From: Salinibacter sp. 10B
GTDB lineage: Bacteria; Bacteroidota; Rhodothermia; Rhodothermales; Salinibacteraceae
Assembly (NCBI RefSeq): GCF_002954405.1
Contig: NZ_MQWC01000004.1
Span: 2,685,909 to 2,749,908, forward strand
Direction: 5' to 3'
DNA: 64,000 nt
Shown: positions 1 to 9,200 of the stretch, in pieces
Numbering within the stretch: position 1 is the first letter of the stretch
Layout of the letters: each line of letters begins with the position of its first letter
Position numbers and translations under genes: made by a program
Notes under the pieces: generated by a model
What the model saw: the letters and a program-made list of their open reading frames with translations, nothing else
Database searches by the model: none
What the model was told of the DNA's origin: nothing

Positions 1-743
1 ACGCTGTCGACCACACCCTCACGCAGATGCTTCGTCTGTCCGGTGGACACAATGTACTTGAACGCCTGGAGAGACTGAACGAGTAGCTTATTGAGCGTGC
101 TCATCTCTGCGGAGCGCTTCCGTGAGAGCCGCCGCACGTAGGCATTTAAGTACTTGAAGAGAAATAGAAGCACCGCCCCCACTCCCATCGCCATGAGGGC
201 AAATCGCCACGCAATAAAAAACGCGCCCGTAAAGTAGCTGACGGTGTTAACGGTCTGACTCGTGAAGCCGATGAAGCTCTTGAACGATTGGAAGAACCGG
301 TTGACCTGCTGGTTGATGACGTTAATGAAGTGCCCCGCGTTCTGACGGATGTAGTACCGGTAGTCCATCCCGGTGTACGCGTCGAACAACTTCGTCTTCA
401 GCTCGCGCAGGAGCTGGGCCTGCAGGTAGCCCTGGTATCCCCCTTTGGCGAACTGGAGTGTGCCTTTGGCCACGAACGTCACCGCGATAAACGCCAGGAT
501 GGCCACCATCGAGTCGGCAATGCCCATCCACGTCAGCAGGTCGTGCAGGACCTCCTCCGCCCAGCCCATGTCCTCGGGGTCCCCCCCGGACTGCGATGCC
601 CGAAGCAGTGGGAGCAGCAGTGTGATGCCGAACACCTGGGCGACGGCCGTCGCCACCGTAAGCGCAAAGATCAGGTACATGCGCCGGCCGAGGTAGCGGC
701 GGTAGATCCTCAGGTATCGAATGAGATCACTAAACGTCTCCAT
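1..743 (-). CDS. ABC exporter, membrane-domain part (partial at left edge)
   Basis: The minus strand reads open from an ATG at 743 to the window edge, about 247 residues, and continues outside. The translation begins METFSDLIRYLRIYRRYLGR. It has a hydrophobic segment at about residues 21-45 (YLIFALTVATAVAQVFGITL), further long membrane helices, and the tract FFIAWRFALMAMGVGAVLLF. This is the transmembrane half of a type IV ABC exporter of the MsbA/lipid-flippase kind; the nucleotide-binding domain would lie beyond the edge and is not visible. It is the last visible gene of the minus-strand operon that also holds the sulfotransferase, tyrosine autokinase and SLBB protein. A role in flipping or exporting a polysaccharide or lipid-linked intermediate is inferred from that context. 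The substrate is unknown. Confidence 0.75.
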   Translation of the reverse strand, partial: METFSDLIRYLRIYRRYLGRRMYLIFALTVATAVAQVFGITLLLPLLRASQSGGDPEDMGWAEEVLHDLLTWMGIADSMVAILAFIAVTFVAKGTLQFAKGGYQGYLQAQLLRELKTKLFDAYTGMDYRYYIRQNAGHFINVINQQVNRFFQSFKSFIGFTSQTVNTVSYFTGAFFIAWRFALMAMGVGAVLLFLFKYLNAYVRRLSRKRSAEMSTLNKLLVQSLQAFKYIVSTGQTKHLREGVVDS

Positions 744-804
744 CAGCTAGAACCAATGATGAGCATTCGAAAAAACGGAGGCGTTCTCCGTCCGGGCTGG
801 GGGA

Positions 805-1551
805 CTACGAAATGACTTTCGAAACCGGGGTGTCTTCGACGAGGCAGTCCCGCAGAGCCCGGCCCGTGCGCACGAGAGGATGCTGTTGCCCAATTTCGTC
901 CTCGAATCGCTCTCGCGAACGGGTCTTCAGGCGCCTGCGCTGCTCGGATGGCAGTGCATGATACCCCCGTTCGTCTCTAATGGACTCGACGTTCTCCTCC
1001 GTATGATCAAACCGTGCGAACGTAGTTCCGAACTGTCGGTTTAGCGCCTCAATCACTGTACCAAAATCATCGATAACCACCTCGAAGGGGGCTACGACGA
1101 CGTGTTCGCGCACAGGTTCGATCCGCTCGTAGAACGCAATCCAGGCACGAAGTTGGACGAGGTGCGAAATTGCGAGGAGCGACGACCGTGTTTCCGAAAC
1201 AACGCTGTTCTGCAGTTGAAGGGCACGAAAGGAAACCACCGCCTCCACAGGATCTCGAACGAGAACAATGGTGGGAACTCCCCGGTCCACAGCATCGAGA
1301 ATCGGGGCGGGGGCGTGATTGTGGTGGGCAACTGTCAGGGGCTCCTCCTGTGCTTGCTTGAAAGCCCCAACGGCAAAGCTGTTGGCCGAGCGCGGAAAGC
1401 CCTCAATGCAAATATCCGTGTCGTCGTTCACTAAGCGGTCCTGATAGCCGTCGCGGTATTGGAAAACAAGATTGTAGAGCGTTGGGTGCTGGCCGACGAA
1501 CTGCCGAACCCGATGCTGCAGTATCGTTTTGGCGCGACGAAGGAAAGACAT
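805..1551 (-). CDS. Sulfotransferase family protein
   Basis: A 248-residue protein with the two PAPS-binding signatures of sulfotransferases: a 5'-phosphosulfate loop at about residues 50-64 (EGFPRSANSFAVGAF) and a 3'-phosphate site at about 94-108 (TIVLVRDPVEAVVSF). Members transfer sulfate from PAPS to a carbohydrate or small-molecule hydroxyl. No signal peptide is seen, so it is probably cytosolic. It lies 65 bp after the tyrosine autokinase gene and 61 bp before the ABC exporter gene on the same strand, so sulfation of an exported polysaccharide or its lipid-linked precursor is the likely job. The acceptor cannot be read from sequence. Sulfated exopolysaccharides are common in marine bacteria, which fits the rest of the window. 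Confidence 0.8.
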   Translation of the reverse strand: MSFLRRAKTILQHRVRQFVGQHPTLYNLVFQYRDGYQDRLVNDDTDICIEGFPRSANSFAVGAFKQAQEEPLTVAHHNHAPAPILDAVDRGVPTIVLVRDPVEAVVSFRALQLQNSVVSETRSSLLAISHLVQLRAWIAFYERIEPVREHVVVAPFEVVIDDFGTVIEALNRQFGTTFARFDHTEENVESIRDERGYHALPSEQRRRLKTRSRERFEDEIGQQHPLVRTGRALRDCLVEDTPVSKVIS

Positions 1552-1616
1552 TTCTCTCTCGGTAGTGAAAAGGTAAGCACCAGTGCGCCTCAGTCTGGGT
1601 CAACATGTCAGCTGTT

Positions 1617-4007
1617 TCACCAGTGCCGGAGGCTCTTCTGAACTGTCCCGCGCTCCGTGTCCTCGTAGTAATCCTGCAGCTGCTGGTAGGCGTAGGCGTA
1701 CCCGTAGTTCGACCCGTCGCTGTAGAGGATAGATGAGGCGTCAAAGTGATTGAGGACGCAGCCGATGAGGTCCGCATCCACGTCCGTGATCCGGTCCACC
1801 GTGTGGTCGAACGCGTGCCCGTCCGTCTCGCCGGCCCGTGCCACGAGGATCGAGCCGTCACAGTGCGGGGCCAGGCCCAGCATGTCGCTGAACAGGAGGG
1901 CGGGGGGCGTATCGATGAGAACGTAGTCGAACTGCTCGTCGAGCGTGTCAATCAACTGTTTCATACGCCCCGACCCCAGGAGTTCGGCAGGATTCGGCAC
2001 CTCGGCCCCCGCCGGAAGGACGGAGAGGTGGTCAATACCGGTTTCAAACTGTTCAAACGATGGGGCATCCTCGTACAGGATGGACGAGAGGCCCGGCTCC
2101 CGATGGAGCCCCAGGAGTTCATGCAGCCACGGGCGGCGCAGGTCCGCGTCGATGACGACGGTGCGTTCCCCGGCACTCGCCAGCGCCAGCGCGAGATTTG
2201 CGCAGGTCGTGGTCTTGCCGGCGCCTTTATCGGCACTGCTGACGGCAAGGGTATGCACCTCGTCGTCCGGCCGGGCGAACTGGAGGTTGGTTCGGATCCG
2301 GCGGTACGCCTCCGCGGCGGCAGACATCGGACTCACAATCATCGCGAGTGTGGTGCGGAGCTCTTGACCCTCCACCTCGATCGTGTCCTCGCCGCCGAAC
2401 TCGTCCTCAATCTGCCGCGTCATGGACGGCACCACGCCCAGGACCTGATGCCCGTGGTCGCGGAGGTCGGCGGGCTGGTGGATCCGGGTGTCGAGCTGCT
2501 CCTTGAGAATCACGAGCCCACCGCCCAGAACAAGCCCCAGCATGAAGGCCAGCATCAGGTTATTGCGCGTATCCGGACCCACCGGGTATCCGGGGCCGGC
2601 CGGCCGGATCACTTCGGCGTACCCCATCTCGGACTGCTCCGCGAGACGGGCCTCCTGCAGCTTTTCCTGTACGAAACTGTAAATCTGCTCGGCGGACCGG
2701 CGCTCGCGTTGCAGTTGGGCCAGCGCCATTGACCGTCGGGGAATCTCCTGCAGCGACTGCCGATTTTCCTGCAGCCGGTCGCTGATGGCCCCAATGCGGG
2801 CCTGGAGCCCGTTAATTTCGATACGTTTCTGGGCGATCTCCCGGCGCTGCTGCGCCACGTATGACACCCCACTCGGTCCACCGTCCTCTCCGGAGGACGA
2901 GGCCACACCCCCGGCGGACAGCGATTCTTCTACGTAGCGGTTTGCCAGCGAATCCGTTCGGCGTGCCAGCGTCTGTGCCCGGGTTTTCATGCGTTGGAGC
3001 TCCCGGCCGAGTTGGCTGGTCGGCTCCAGGTCGGGATTATTGCGTTCCACCCGGTCGATTTTCGACTCTAGCTCCGCTTGTTCGGTCTGGAGGGACGACA
3101 ACCGCTGCCCGAGGCTCGACGACAGCCGCTCGGCCAGCTTCGGTTCAATCGTGCCGAGCTCTTCTTTTTGTGTCTCCAGCGCCGCCTGCTGCATGTCGAG
3201 TTCGATGCGAAGCTCGGCACGCTGGGCCTCCAGCTCCGAAATCTGCTGCACGACTCTGCCGGTCTCTTGGTCGAGAGAGACCGCGTTCTCGCGCTGCATG
3301 TACTCCTCAATCTTCTGCTCGGCCGCCTGCACGTCTTGCCGCAGCGTGTCGGCCTGCTCTTCTAGAAACTGACGAGACGCGCGCAGGTCCTCCCGGCTGC
3401 GTTCCTGTGTGCGCTGGATGTATTCCTCGGCGTACAGGTTGGCCACCAGACTTGCTTCGTTCGGGTGGTGGCTGGAGGCAGAGATGTAGAGAGCGTCCGT
3501 CTCCTCACCGCTGGGTTGGGCACTAATCATGTTCTGCACCTGTCCCGCCACCGCGGAGATCGACCGTTGCTCACCCTCGGGACCGCGCAGAATCTGAAGA
3601 GGCTGTCCGGTGTCCGGATGCGTACCCATACGCTGGAGCTGTCGCGCGACCCGATTGGCAATGGTGCGCGACTGCCGAAGGATGAGGAGTTCGTTCTGGA
3701 GCGTCTGATCTTGTTGTAGGAAGGGGGACGTACGTCCTCGTCCCAGCCCAGAGAGCACGGAGGATTGCTGGTTGCGATCCACCAGAAGCAGGCTGGAGGT
3801 GCGGTACGTCGTAGGAATCGTGTACATGTATGCCGCAGCGGCCAGGACGACGGCCGTCACCACCCCGAGAATGATCCACTTGCCCTCCCAGAGCGTCTGG
3901 ATCAGGTCGTGCAGCTGCGAGCTGCGCCGCGAGGTCGTATCCTCGTACAGTAGGTCCTCCACCGAGACCGACTGCGAAGAGCCGGGGTGTCCATTTGTAG
4001 ACGCCAT
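1617..4007 (-). CDS. Wzc-type polysaccharide co-polymerase / tyrosine autokinase
   Basis: A 796-residue protein combining a Wzz-like chain-length domain with a bacterial tyrosine (BY) kinase. Membrane helices lie at about 44-66 and 482-502. The periplasmic loop between them is rich in coiled coil (about 200-460). The cytosolic kinase has Walker A at about 591-601 (SADKGAGKTTT), Walker A' at 617-625 (VVIDADLRRP) and Walker B at 694-701 (YVLIDTPP). The tail after residue 760 carries a cluster of tyrosines, as expected for autophosphorylation. The usual proline of the BY-kinase P-loop is absent (Lys-Gly-Ala-Gly-Lys-Thr). It is cotranscribed with the upstream SLBB protein (58 bp gap) and controls polymer length and export through phosphorylation cycling. 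Which polymer is made cannot be told here. Confidence 0.92.
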   Translation of the reverse strand: MASTNGHPGSSQSVSVEDLLYEDTTSRRSSQLHDLIQTLWEGKWIILGVVTAVVLAAAAYMYTIPTTYRTSSLLLVDRNQQSSVLSGLGRGRTSPFLQQDQTLQNELLILRQSRTIANRVARQLQRMGTHPDTGQPLQILRGPEGEQRSISAVAGQVQNMISAQPSGEETDALYISASSHHPNEASLVANLYAEEYIQRTQERSREDLRASRQFLEEQADTLRQDVQAAEQKIEEYMQRENAVSLDQETGRVVQQISELEAQRAELRIELDMQQAALETQKEELGTIEPKLAERLSSSLGQRLSSLQTEQAELESKIDRVERNNPDLEPTSQLGRELQRMKTRAQTLARRTDSLANRYVEESLSAGGVASSSGEDGGPSGVSYVAQQRREIAQKRIEINGLQARIGAISDRLQENRQSLQEIPRRSMALAQLQRERRSAEQIYSFVQEKLQEARLAEQSEMGYAEVIRPAGPGYPVGPDTRNNLMLAFMLGLVLGGGLVILKEQLDTRIHQPADLRDHGHQVLGVVPSMTRQIEDEFGGEDTIEVEGQELRTTLAMIVSPMSAAAEAYRRIRTNLQFARPDDEVHTLAVSSADKGAGKTTTCANLALALASAGERTVVIDADLRRPWLHELLGLHREPGLSSILYEDAPSFEQFETGIDHLSVLPAGAEVPNPAELLGSGRMKQLIDTLDEQFDYVLIDTPPALLFSDMLGLAPHCDGSILVARAGETDGHAFDHTVDRITDVDADLIGCVLNHFDASSILYSDGSNYGYAYAYQQLQDYYEDTERGTVQKSLRHW

Positions 4008-4065
4008 GTCTCAAGCCGGACCAATGAAAAGGATACGAGCGATGAAGGGCGATACTCGGAGGGGG

Positions 4066-4611
4066 CTAGACCCGCGTAAAGATGCGGAGTCCGAGCAGCG
4101 TGAGAGTGCCGAGCGTCGAAAGAACCGAGAGCACGTCCCGCCAGCCGAAGGGTTGCTTGGGCCGCACCGTCTCAACCACGACAATATCGTTGTCTTGAAG
4201 GGACGGGTAGGACGGACTCCCCCGCAACATTCGGTCCAGTTCCGACTCAAAAATTTGGTTTCGCCCGTCTGTGCCGGGGCGGTAGACGCGGACGGTAATG
4301 GTGGGCGCCTTCCGGTCCTCAACGCGGGCCTCCATCGGCGCTCCACCCGCCATCGTCAGCAGCTTGTCCAGGTCCGTTGTGTCGGGCACCTCGTAGACCC
4401 CAGGGCGGGGCACGGTTCCCCACACCGAGAGCTGTACGGTCGCCTCGCCCGGGCGCGCATGGTAAAAGTACGCAACGTTCGACTTTGTCTCCTCCACTCG
4501 GCCGAAGGCTTGCGCCCGGAGGGCCTGGGGGGCAACAAGGGCCCCGCAAACAACAGTGAGGAGGAGCGCAACTCCCCAAGCTTCCAGACGCATGGACGAG
4601 ACGGTGCGCAT
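4066..4611 (-). CDS. SLBB-domain polysaccharide export protein (short form)
   Basis: A 181-residue exported protein: a signal peptide over about residues 1-34 ending LRAQA, then one SLBB-like beta-grasp unit around residues 55-140 (VQLSVWGTVPRPGVYEV and a following DLDKLLTMAGG). A C-terminal hydrophobic segment (about 160-178, VLSVLSTLGTLTLLGLRIF) may anchor it in a membrane. The canonical N-terminal Poly_export domain of Wza proteins is missing, so this is not a complete outer-membrane export channel. It is the first gene of the operon that continues with the Wzc-type kinase. It probably cooperates with Wzc in the periplasm; a full-length Wza homologue may be elsewhere. Confidence 0.75.
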   Translation of the reverse strand: MRTVSSMRLEAWGVALLLTVVCGALVAPQALRAQAFGRVEETKSNVAYFYHARPGEATVQLSVWGTVPRPGVYEVPDTTDLDKLLTMAGGAPMEARVEDRKAPTITVRVYRPGTDGRNQIFESELDRMLRGSPSYPSLQDNDIVVVETVRPKQPFGWRDVLSVLSTLGTLTLLGLRIFTRV

Positions 4612-4789
4612 TCCACAGTGGAACTGTACAGTGGGCGAAGTGAACGTGCGGCTCTATGCGTGATTTCAGTATCCGTTCCAAGTCGACGGTTCAGTTTCGT
4701 GGGAGTTTTCCTGTCGACGGTCCGTCCGACGCCTGTTCGGCGAAGGGGCACAGGCGATTGGGGGCGGGTGTGCCGTCGCCTTGAAGAAG

Positions 4790-4806
4790 CGATCCGGAAC
4801 GGATCG
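4790..4806. promoter_or_regulatory. Operator-like palindrome between divergent operons
   Basis: A perfect inverted repeat, CGATCCG-GAA-CGGATCG, lies in the 249-bp gap between the SLBB/Wzc operon (minus, start 4611) and the exosortase gene (plus, start 4861). Position and symmetry suit a dimeric regulator controlling both directions. No regulator gene is adjacent, and it could also form a small RNA hairpin in the exosortase leader. Confidence 0.35.
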
Positions 4807-4860
4807 TTTCCCCGTTAGGTAGGACGACTCCTGTTCCTGTTTCCGTTCTGATGGATCACA

Positions 4861-5436
4861 ATGTCCACTGCAGACTCCGCCCCACCTATGAGTTCGCGCC
4901 GCCGGATTGCCGCGTTTATTGGCAAGGTGCTGGCGTTCTATGGGCTCTGGTACGTGCTGTACGATCTTTGGCTGTTGCCGGCCGGCACAGTAGACCAGTG
5001 GCTGTCGCTCAATGTGGCATCGGTGAGTGGAGCGTTGCTCAACGGACTTGGGTTTGAGGTGAGTGTGTCGGCGCGCGGGCTGTCGCTGCCGGGCGTGCCG
5101 GGCATCTATATTGCCAACGGCTGCAATGGGCTCTCCACGCTCGGTCTCTTCGTGGGATTCGTGCTGGCTTATCCCGGCAGCGCGTGGCGACGGGTGTGGT
5201 TTCTTCCGCTCGGCATCCTTGCGATCTACGCGACCAACGTGGTGCGCGTCGTAATTATGCTCTTGAGCCAGAAGTACTGGCCTGCGGCCTTCGAGCCGCT
5301 TCACGGCTTTGGGCTCACCACCATCTTCTACGTTGTGGTCTTTGGCCTCTGGGTCGCATGGGCGAACTACGGGGGCGATTCCGCCGCTGCTCGTGTCGAT
5401 GGTGCGGATCCCACGCCCGCGGTCTCCCCGTCGTAA
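4861..5436 (+). CDS. Exosortase/archaeosortase family transpeptidase
   Basis: A 191-residue polytopic membrane protein. The three residues that define exosortases can be placed: Cys88 in IANGCNGLS, Arg129 in TNVVRVV and His148 in LHGFG, each next to a membrane helix. Family members cleave a C-terminal sorting signal (short motif, membrane helix, basic tail) and hand the protein to a surface anchor, usually in strains that make exopolysaccharide. That fits the divergent EPS operon starting 249 bp away. The protein is compact and lacks the extra domain fused to some exosortases. A small membrane partner follows after 60 bp. No protein in the window has an obvious PEP-CTERM-like tail, so the substrate lies elsewhere or is unusual. 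An in-frame ATG at 4888 is an alternative start. Confidence 0.88.
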   Translation: MSTADSAPPMSSRRRIAAFIGKVLAFYGLWYVLYDLWLLPAGTVDQWLSLNVASVSGALLNGLGFEVSVSARGLSLPGVPGIYIANGCNGLSTLGLFVGFVLAYPGSAWRRVWFLPLGILAIYATNVVRVVIMLLSQKYWPAAFEPLHGFGLTTIFYVVVFGLWVAWANYGGDSAAARVDGADPTPAVSPS

Positions 5437-5496
5437 AGGGGGCACCTCGGGGTTTTTGGACCCATCCGTTCGAAATGCTCAATCTCCCACACCAAG

Positions 5497-5964
5497 ATGG
5501 CCTCCTGGCTCCACCGAATTTTGCTGGCCGGTCTGCTGCTAGCAGCCTATCTCTTTGCCTGGACGCCGGCCCGCACCGCCTGGGTGACTCATCTCGCCAC
5601 GCCCGTGCTGGAGTACAGCACGTCTCCAGAAGTGCAGGTCTCGGCGCGCGCCCGTGTCCACACCATCCGGGTACAAGCGCCCAGCGGAGCGAAGCTCACC
5701 TACATGGCACCGGCCGGCGTGAAGTTTCTCCTCCCTGGGCTCTTCCTCACCGTCTTTGTAGTGGCTCGTCCCCGGCTTGGTTTGTTCTTCGGCGGTCACC
5801 TTTTTCTGGGCGGCGTGGTTCTCCTCCTGGCCGTGGGCGGAGTGACCGGCATGCCGGGCGGACTGATTCTGGCCGATTTCGTGCAGCAGTACGGGATCGA
5901 CGCCTACAGCCTCACGATGCCCACTCTCGTCCTGGTACGTTCCCTGAAGACACAAAATACGTAA
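5497..5964 (+). CDS. Small membrane protein, probable exosortase partner
   Basis: A 155-residue protein with an N-terminal membrane helix (about 7-24), a short polar extracytoplasmic stretch (about 40-75), and two or three further helices (about 78-95, 98-120 and possibly the C-terminus). I recognise no enzymatic motif. It follows the exosortase gene by 60 bp on the same strand. Subfamily-specific accessory membrane proteins are known next to several Bacteroidota exosortases, and this one has the right size and place. Function inferred from context only. Confidence 0.6.
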   Translation: MASWLHRILLAGLLLAAYLFAWTPARTAWVTHLATPVLEYSTSPEVQVSARARVHTIRVQAPSGAKLTYMAPAGVKFLLPGLFLTVFVVARPRLGLFFGGHLFLGGVVLLLAVGGVTGMPGGLILADFVQQYGIDAYSLTMPTLVLVRSLKTQNT

Positions 5965-6224
5965 ACTTCCGCTTGACGAGTCCATGTAGCTCTCTTACCT
6001 TCCGAGTTCCAGTTTCACCCTTTCCGCTTGTAACGACGCTCTTTTTTAGTCGTCCTCTCCACACAAATGGATGCGGAGCTTGGTATCAACATGTGACCGG
6101 CATACATGTTGTAGTAGCCTATGTTGACCAGAGCAGTTGCTGCTTTCGATCCTTAGGCCACCGTGTCAGGTTAGGAGCCTCCCGGCCCTCTCCAATTTAC
6201 TGATTTTTTATACTACGAAGTTTT

Positions 6225-9200
6225 ATGACTGGTTTAATTCCCATCCGTAGTAACCTCTCTGTTGTCTCCGGAGTGAAGAAGACTTTCTTCATAATCTTTA
6301 TCTCCTTGGTTGCCTTTCTTATTCCTGAGGACAGCTATGGACAGTGTTACGCTGTAAGCGGCGGACTCTGGGAAGATTCAGCAACATGGGCGGATAACTC
6401 TGGGGGTTCTGGTGGCACCTGCTCCCAATCGGAGGGCTACCCGAGTACAACATCCGAGGACGCTGTGATTGAGGGAGTAATTGTGGACGTAGACGTGGAT
6501 GCTTCTGATACTCTCAAGGTCGGAAGCATAACTGTCGATGGGGGAATTATCCAGCCTGAACAAAAGCTTAGCCTCACCTCTCGTGTTCTTTATTCTGACG
6601 GGACACTCACAGTTAACGACCCTGGCTCGACTAGCGAGTTCACCTCTCAGAATAGTGACGCTCTTCTCGATGTCGTCATAACGGGAGATCTCAAAAACAA
6701 TCGAACTGTAAACGTCGGAAATGGGATAATAAACGCGCAAGGGGCCTTCAGTGAAAACAACGGACCTAACGGATCAATAACGCTCTCCAACGGTGGCGTT
6801 CTTGATTTCGATGGTACCTTCAATAATAATTCCGGTGCGTCTCTTGATATTGGGACTGGTGAGCTCAAGCTCGCCGACGCCTTCGACAACTCGGGAAGCT
6901 TTACCGCTTCGGCATCAGGAGATCAGGTAGGACTCGTTCGGTTCGACGGGGGCGGGGCTCCTCAGGGCCTAAGCGGCGACTTTTCCGGAGGGAAGTCACT
7001 TCAATCAGTCGTCGTTTCGGGTTCGGCGTTTGTGGACCCGGCCGACGACCTCACATCCGCCAATAGCAAGCCCGTCGTTCTTGCGGACTCGTTCATCGTC
7101 ACGGATGGTGCCACGTGGGGTAACGATCCTGAATCTGCTGACATGCAGTACGAGGGATTTAATTTCTCGATTAATGGAACTGGCCAATTTTATTCAAACA
7201 AAGTATCGTATAACAACACGAACTCTGATAGTGGCAACCCGGTTTTTGCCTCGGGTGAGGTATTTTCGCGAGTCGTGATCACCGGTTCTGGCACGTACGT
7301 TCGTGTAAATGAAGTATTTACCGTGAACGACAAACTCACAGTTTCCAGCGGTGACCAACTCGACCTTGAGTCTCCGGGGACACTAACTATAAATGATGAT
7401 TTTGAGAATAACGGAGACTTCACGCCAGGCTCCAATAATGTCGCCTTCCGTGGCCAAACCGACACGGGTGGAGGAGACCCCAGTTCGACCAGTTGTAGTG
7501 GTATAGAGACGGACGATGGGGATTGCGAGCAAGACTTGATTGGCTCGGGAGACTTTTCCTTTGGCCCTGTCGACATCGACAATAACGACACCCGAGTCGT
7601 TCTTTCCCAAGCCGACGAGGTGGCCAACACCCCTGTCATTTCGACGCTAACGATCGATCCAGGAAATGACAATTCTAACGTTCAGTTTGTCTTAAACGAC
7701 TCAGACTTAGACGTCACCGGGGACATCAATAACAACGGGTCGTTTTCGGCCGGAAATAAGCTGGTATCCTTCGTCGGGGGCACGACCCAGACGCTTAGCA
7801 GTCCGGATGGGTTCGACTTCGGACGGGTTCGTCTCTCGAACGGAAGTGATCCCGCCCTTGAGCTCAGTTCGAGCACCTTTAGCGTCGATAGTCTCGATAT
7901 CGAGAATGGGCGCTTCCTCGTAAACAGTGGGGATGTGCTCCGTGTCAGACAGGAATTGCGTCTTGCTGGCGGGAATTCCAATCGGGTCAGCGTCGACGTG
8001 ACGAATGACGGACGCGCCGTCCTCACGAATACGGGCATTCTCGAGTACTATGACAGCAATGACGACAACACTCTCGACGGTCGGGTCCGCGGGACGCTGG
8101 TGAAGCGACGTGACTTCACCCAGGGAAATCAGTGGTACTATACGGCGTCTGCAGTTGGGACATCCTCTTCCACCGACACCGTGGAAGAACTTTGGGAGCT
8201 TGGGCAAAGCACGAACGACCTGTGGACACAAGGCTTTACGGGATCAGATGCTCCGAACGCCAGTTCCGATAACTCCAACGTCCTCTACTATGACGAGTCG
8301 GCCGACGGTCCCGCTGATGAGAACGACAATGGGTGGACTTCGGTCGGGAGCGCCTCGGATGCTCTGGTCCCCGGGAAGGGATATGGCATATATGCCTACA
8401 GTGACGAGAATTACGACGGCACGCTTGAGGGATTTCCGAAAACCATTGACACCGATGTCGAGCCCCGTGATCAGATCTCGTTCGATTACAGTGCCGACGG
8501 TCCCGGTTTCAGCGTGACCGACAACGAGACCAACGATGGCAGTGTTGACCAGGCCGAAGGATGGAATCTGCTCAGCAACCCATACCTTACGACCGTCGAC
8601 TGGGACGACTTCACCCGGACCAACTTGGATGACGTGGTGTATGTCTGGGATCCCCAAAATGACACCTACGCGACGTGGTCGACTAGCATGCAGAGCGGAA
8701 CGGGAACAGGCTCGGTGCTGGAAAAAGGGCTCATTGCCCCGACGCAGAGCTTCTTCGTGAAGGCCAATGTTCTTGACGCCTCGTCGGTGAATCTCGAAAT
8801 TCAAGATGTCACGACCGTACAGGCCGACACAAGTACGGTCTTCCTGAAATCGAAATCGACTGAGGAGAAACCGCCTCTCGTCGCATTCGATCTTGAACTT
8901 GAGTCGCTGGTCCGGGGGACGTCGGTCGGCTTTATCGAAAATACCACCTTTGGGAAGGATCCCCGGGGCGATGGGTACAAGTTCGGCTTGCCTGGCAAAT
9001 CGGAGCCAGGGCTTGCCCTCTATTCGGTTCTTGACAACGGGGATGCCCTGACGATTCAGTCGCTACCCCGAAATCTGTCCGAGGAGGCAGTGGTCCCGAT
9101 GGACGCACTGGCAACGGGATGCCGTGCCGACGACACAGCCTTTGGTGGCGACGCTACGATCAGCTGGCCCAAGCTGCGCAACATTCCCGCCGACTGGAAT

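Noticed and set aside
1092-1434. Short frames on both strands within the sulfotransferase gene
   Set aside because: Shadows of the 805-1551 gene, whose PAPS-binding motifs are clear.
4666-5445. Minus-strand frame of 259 codons opposite the exosortase gene
   Set aside because: The plus strand encodes a complete exosortase with its catalytic triad; the minus frame is Arg/His/Pro-rich and featureless.
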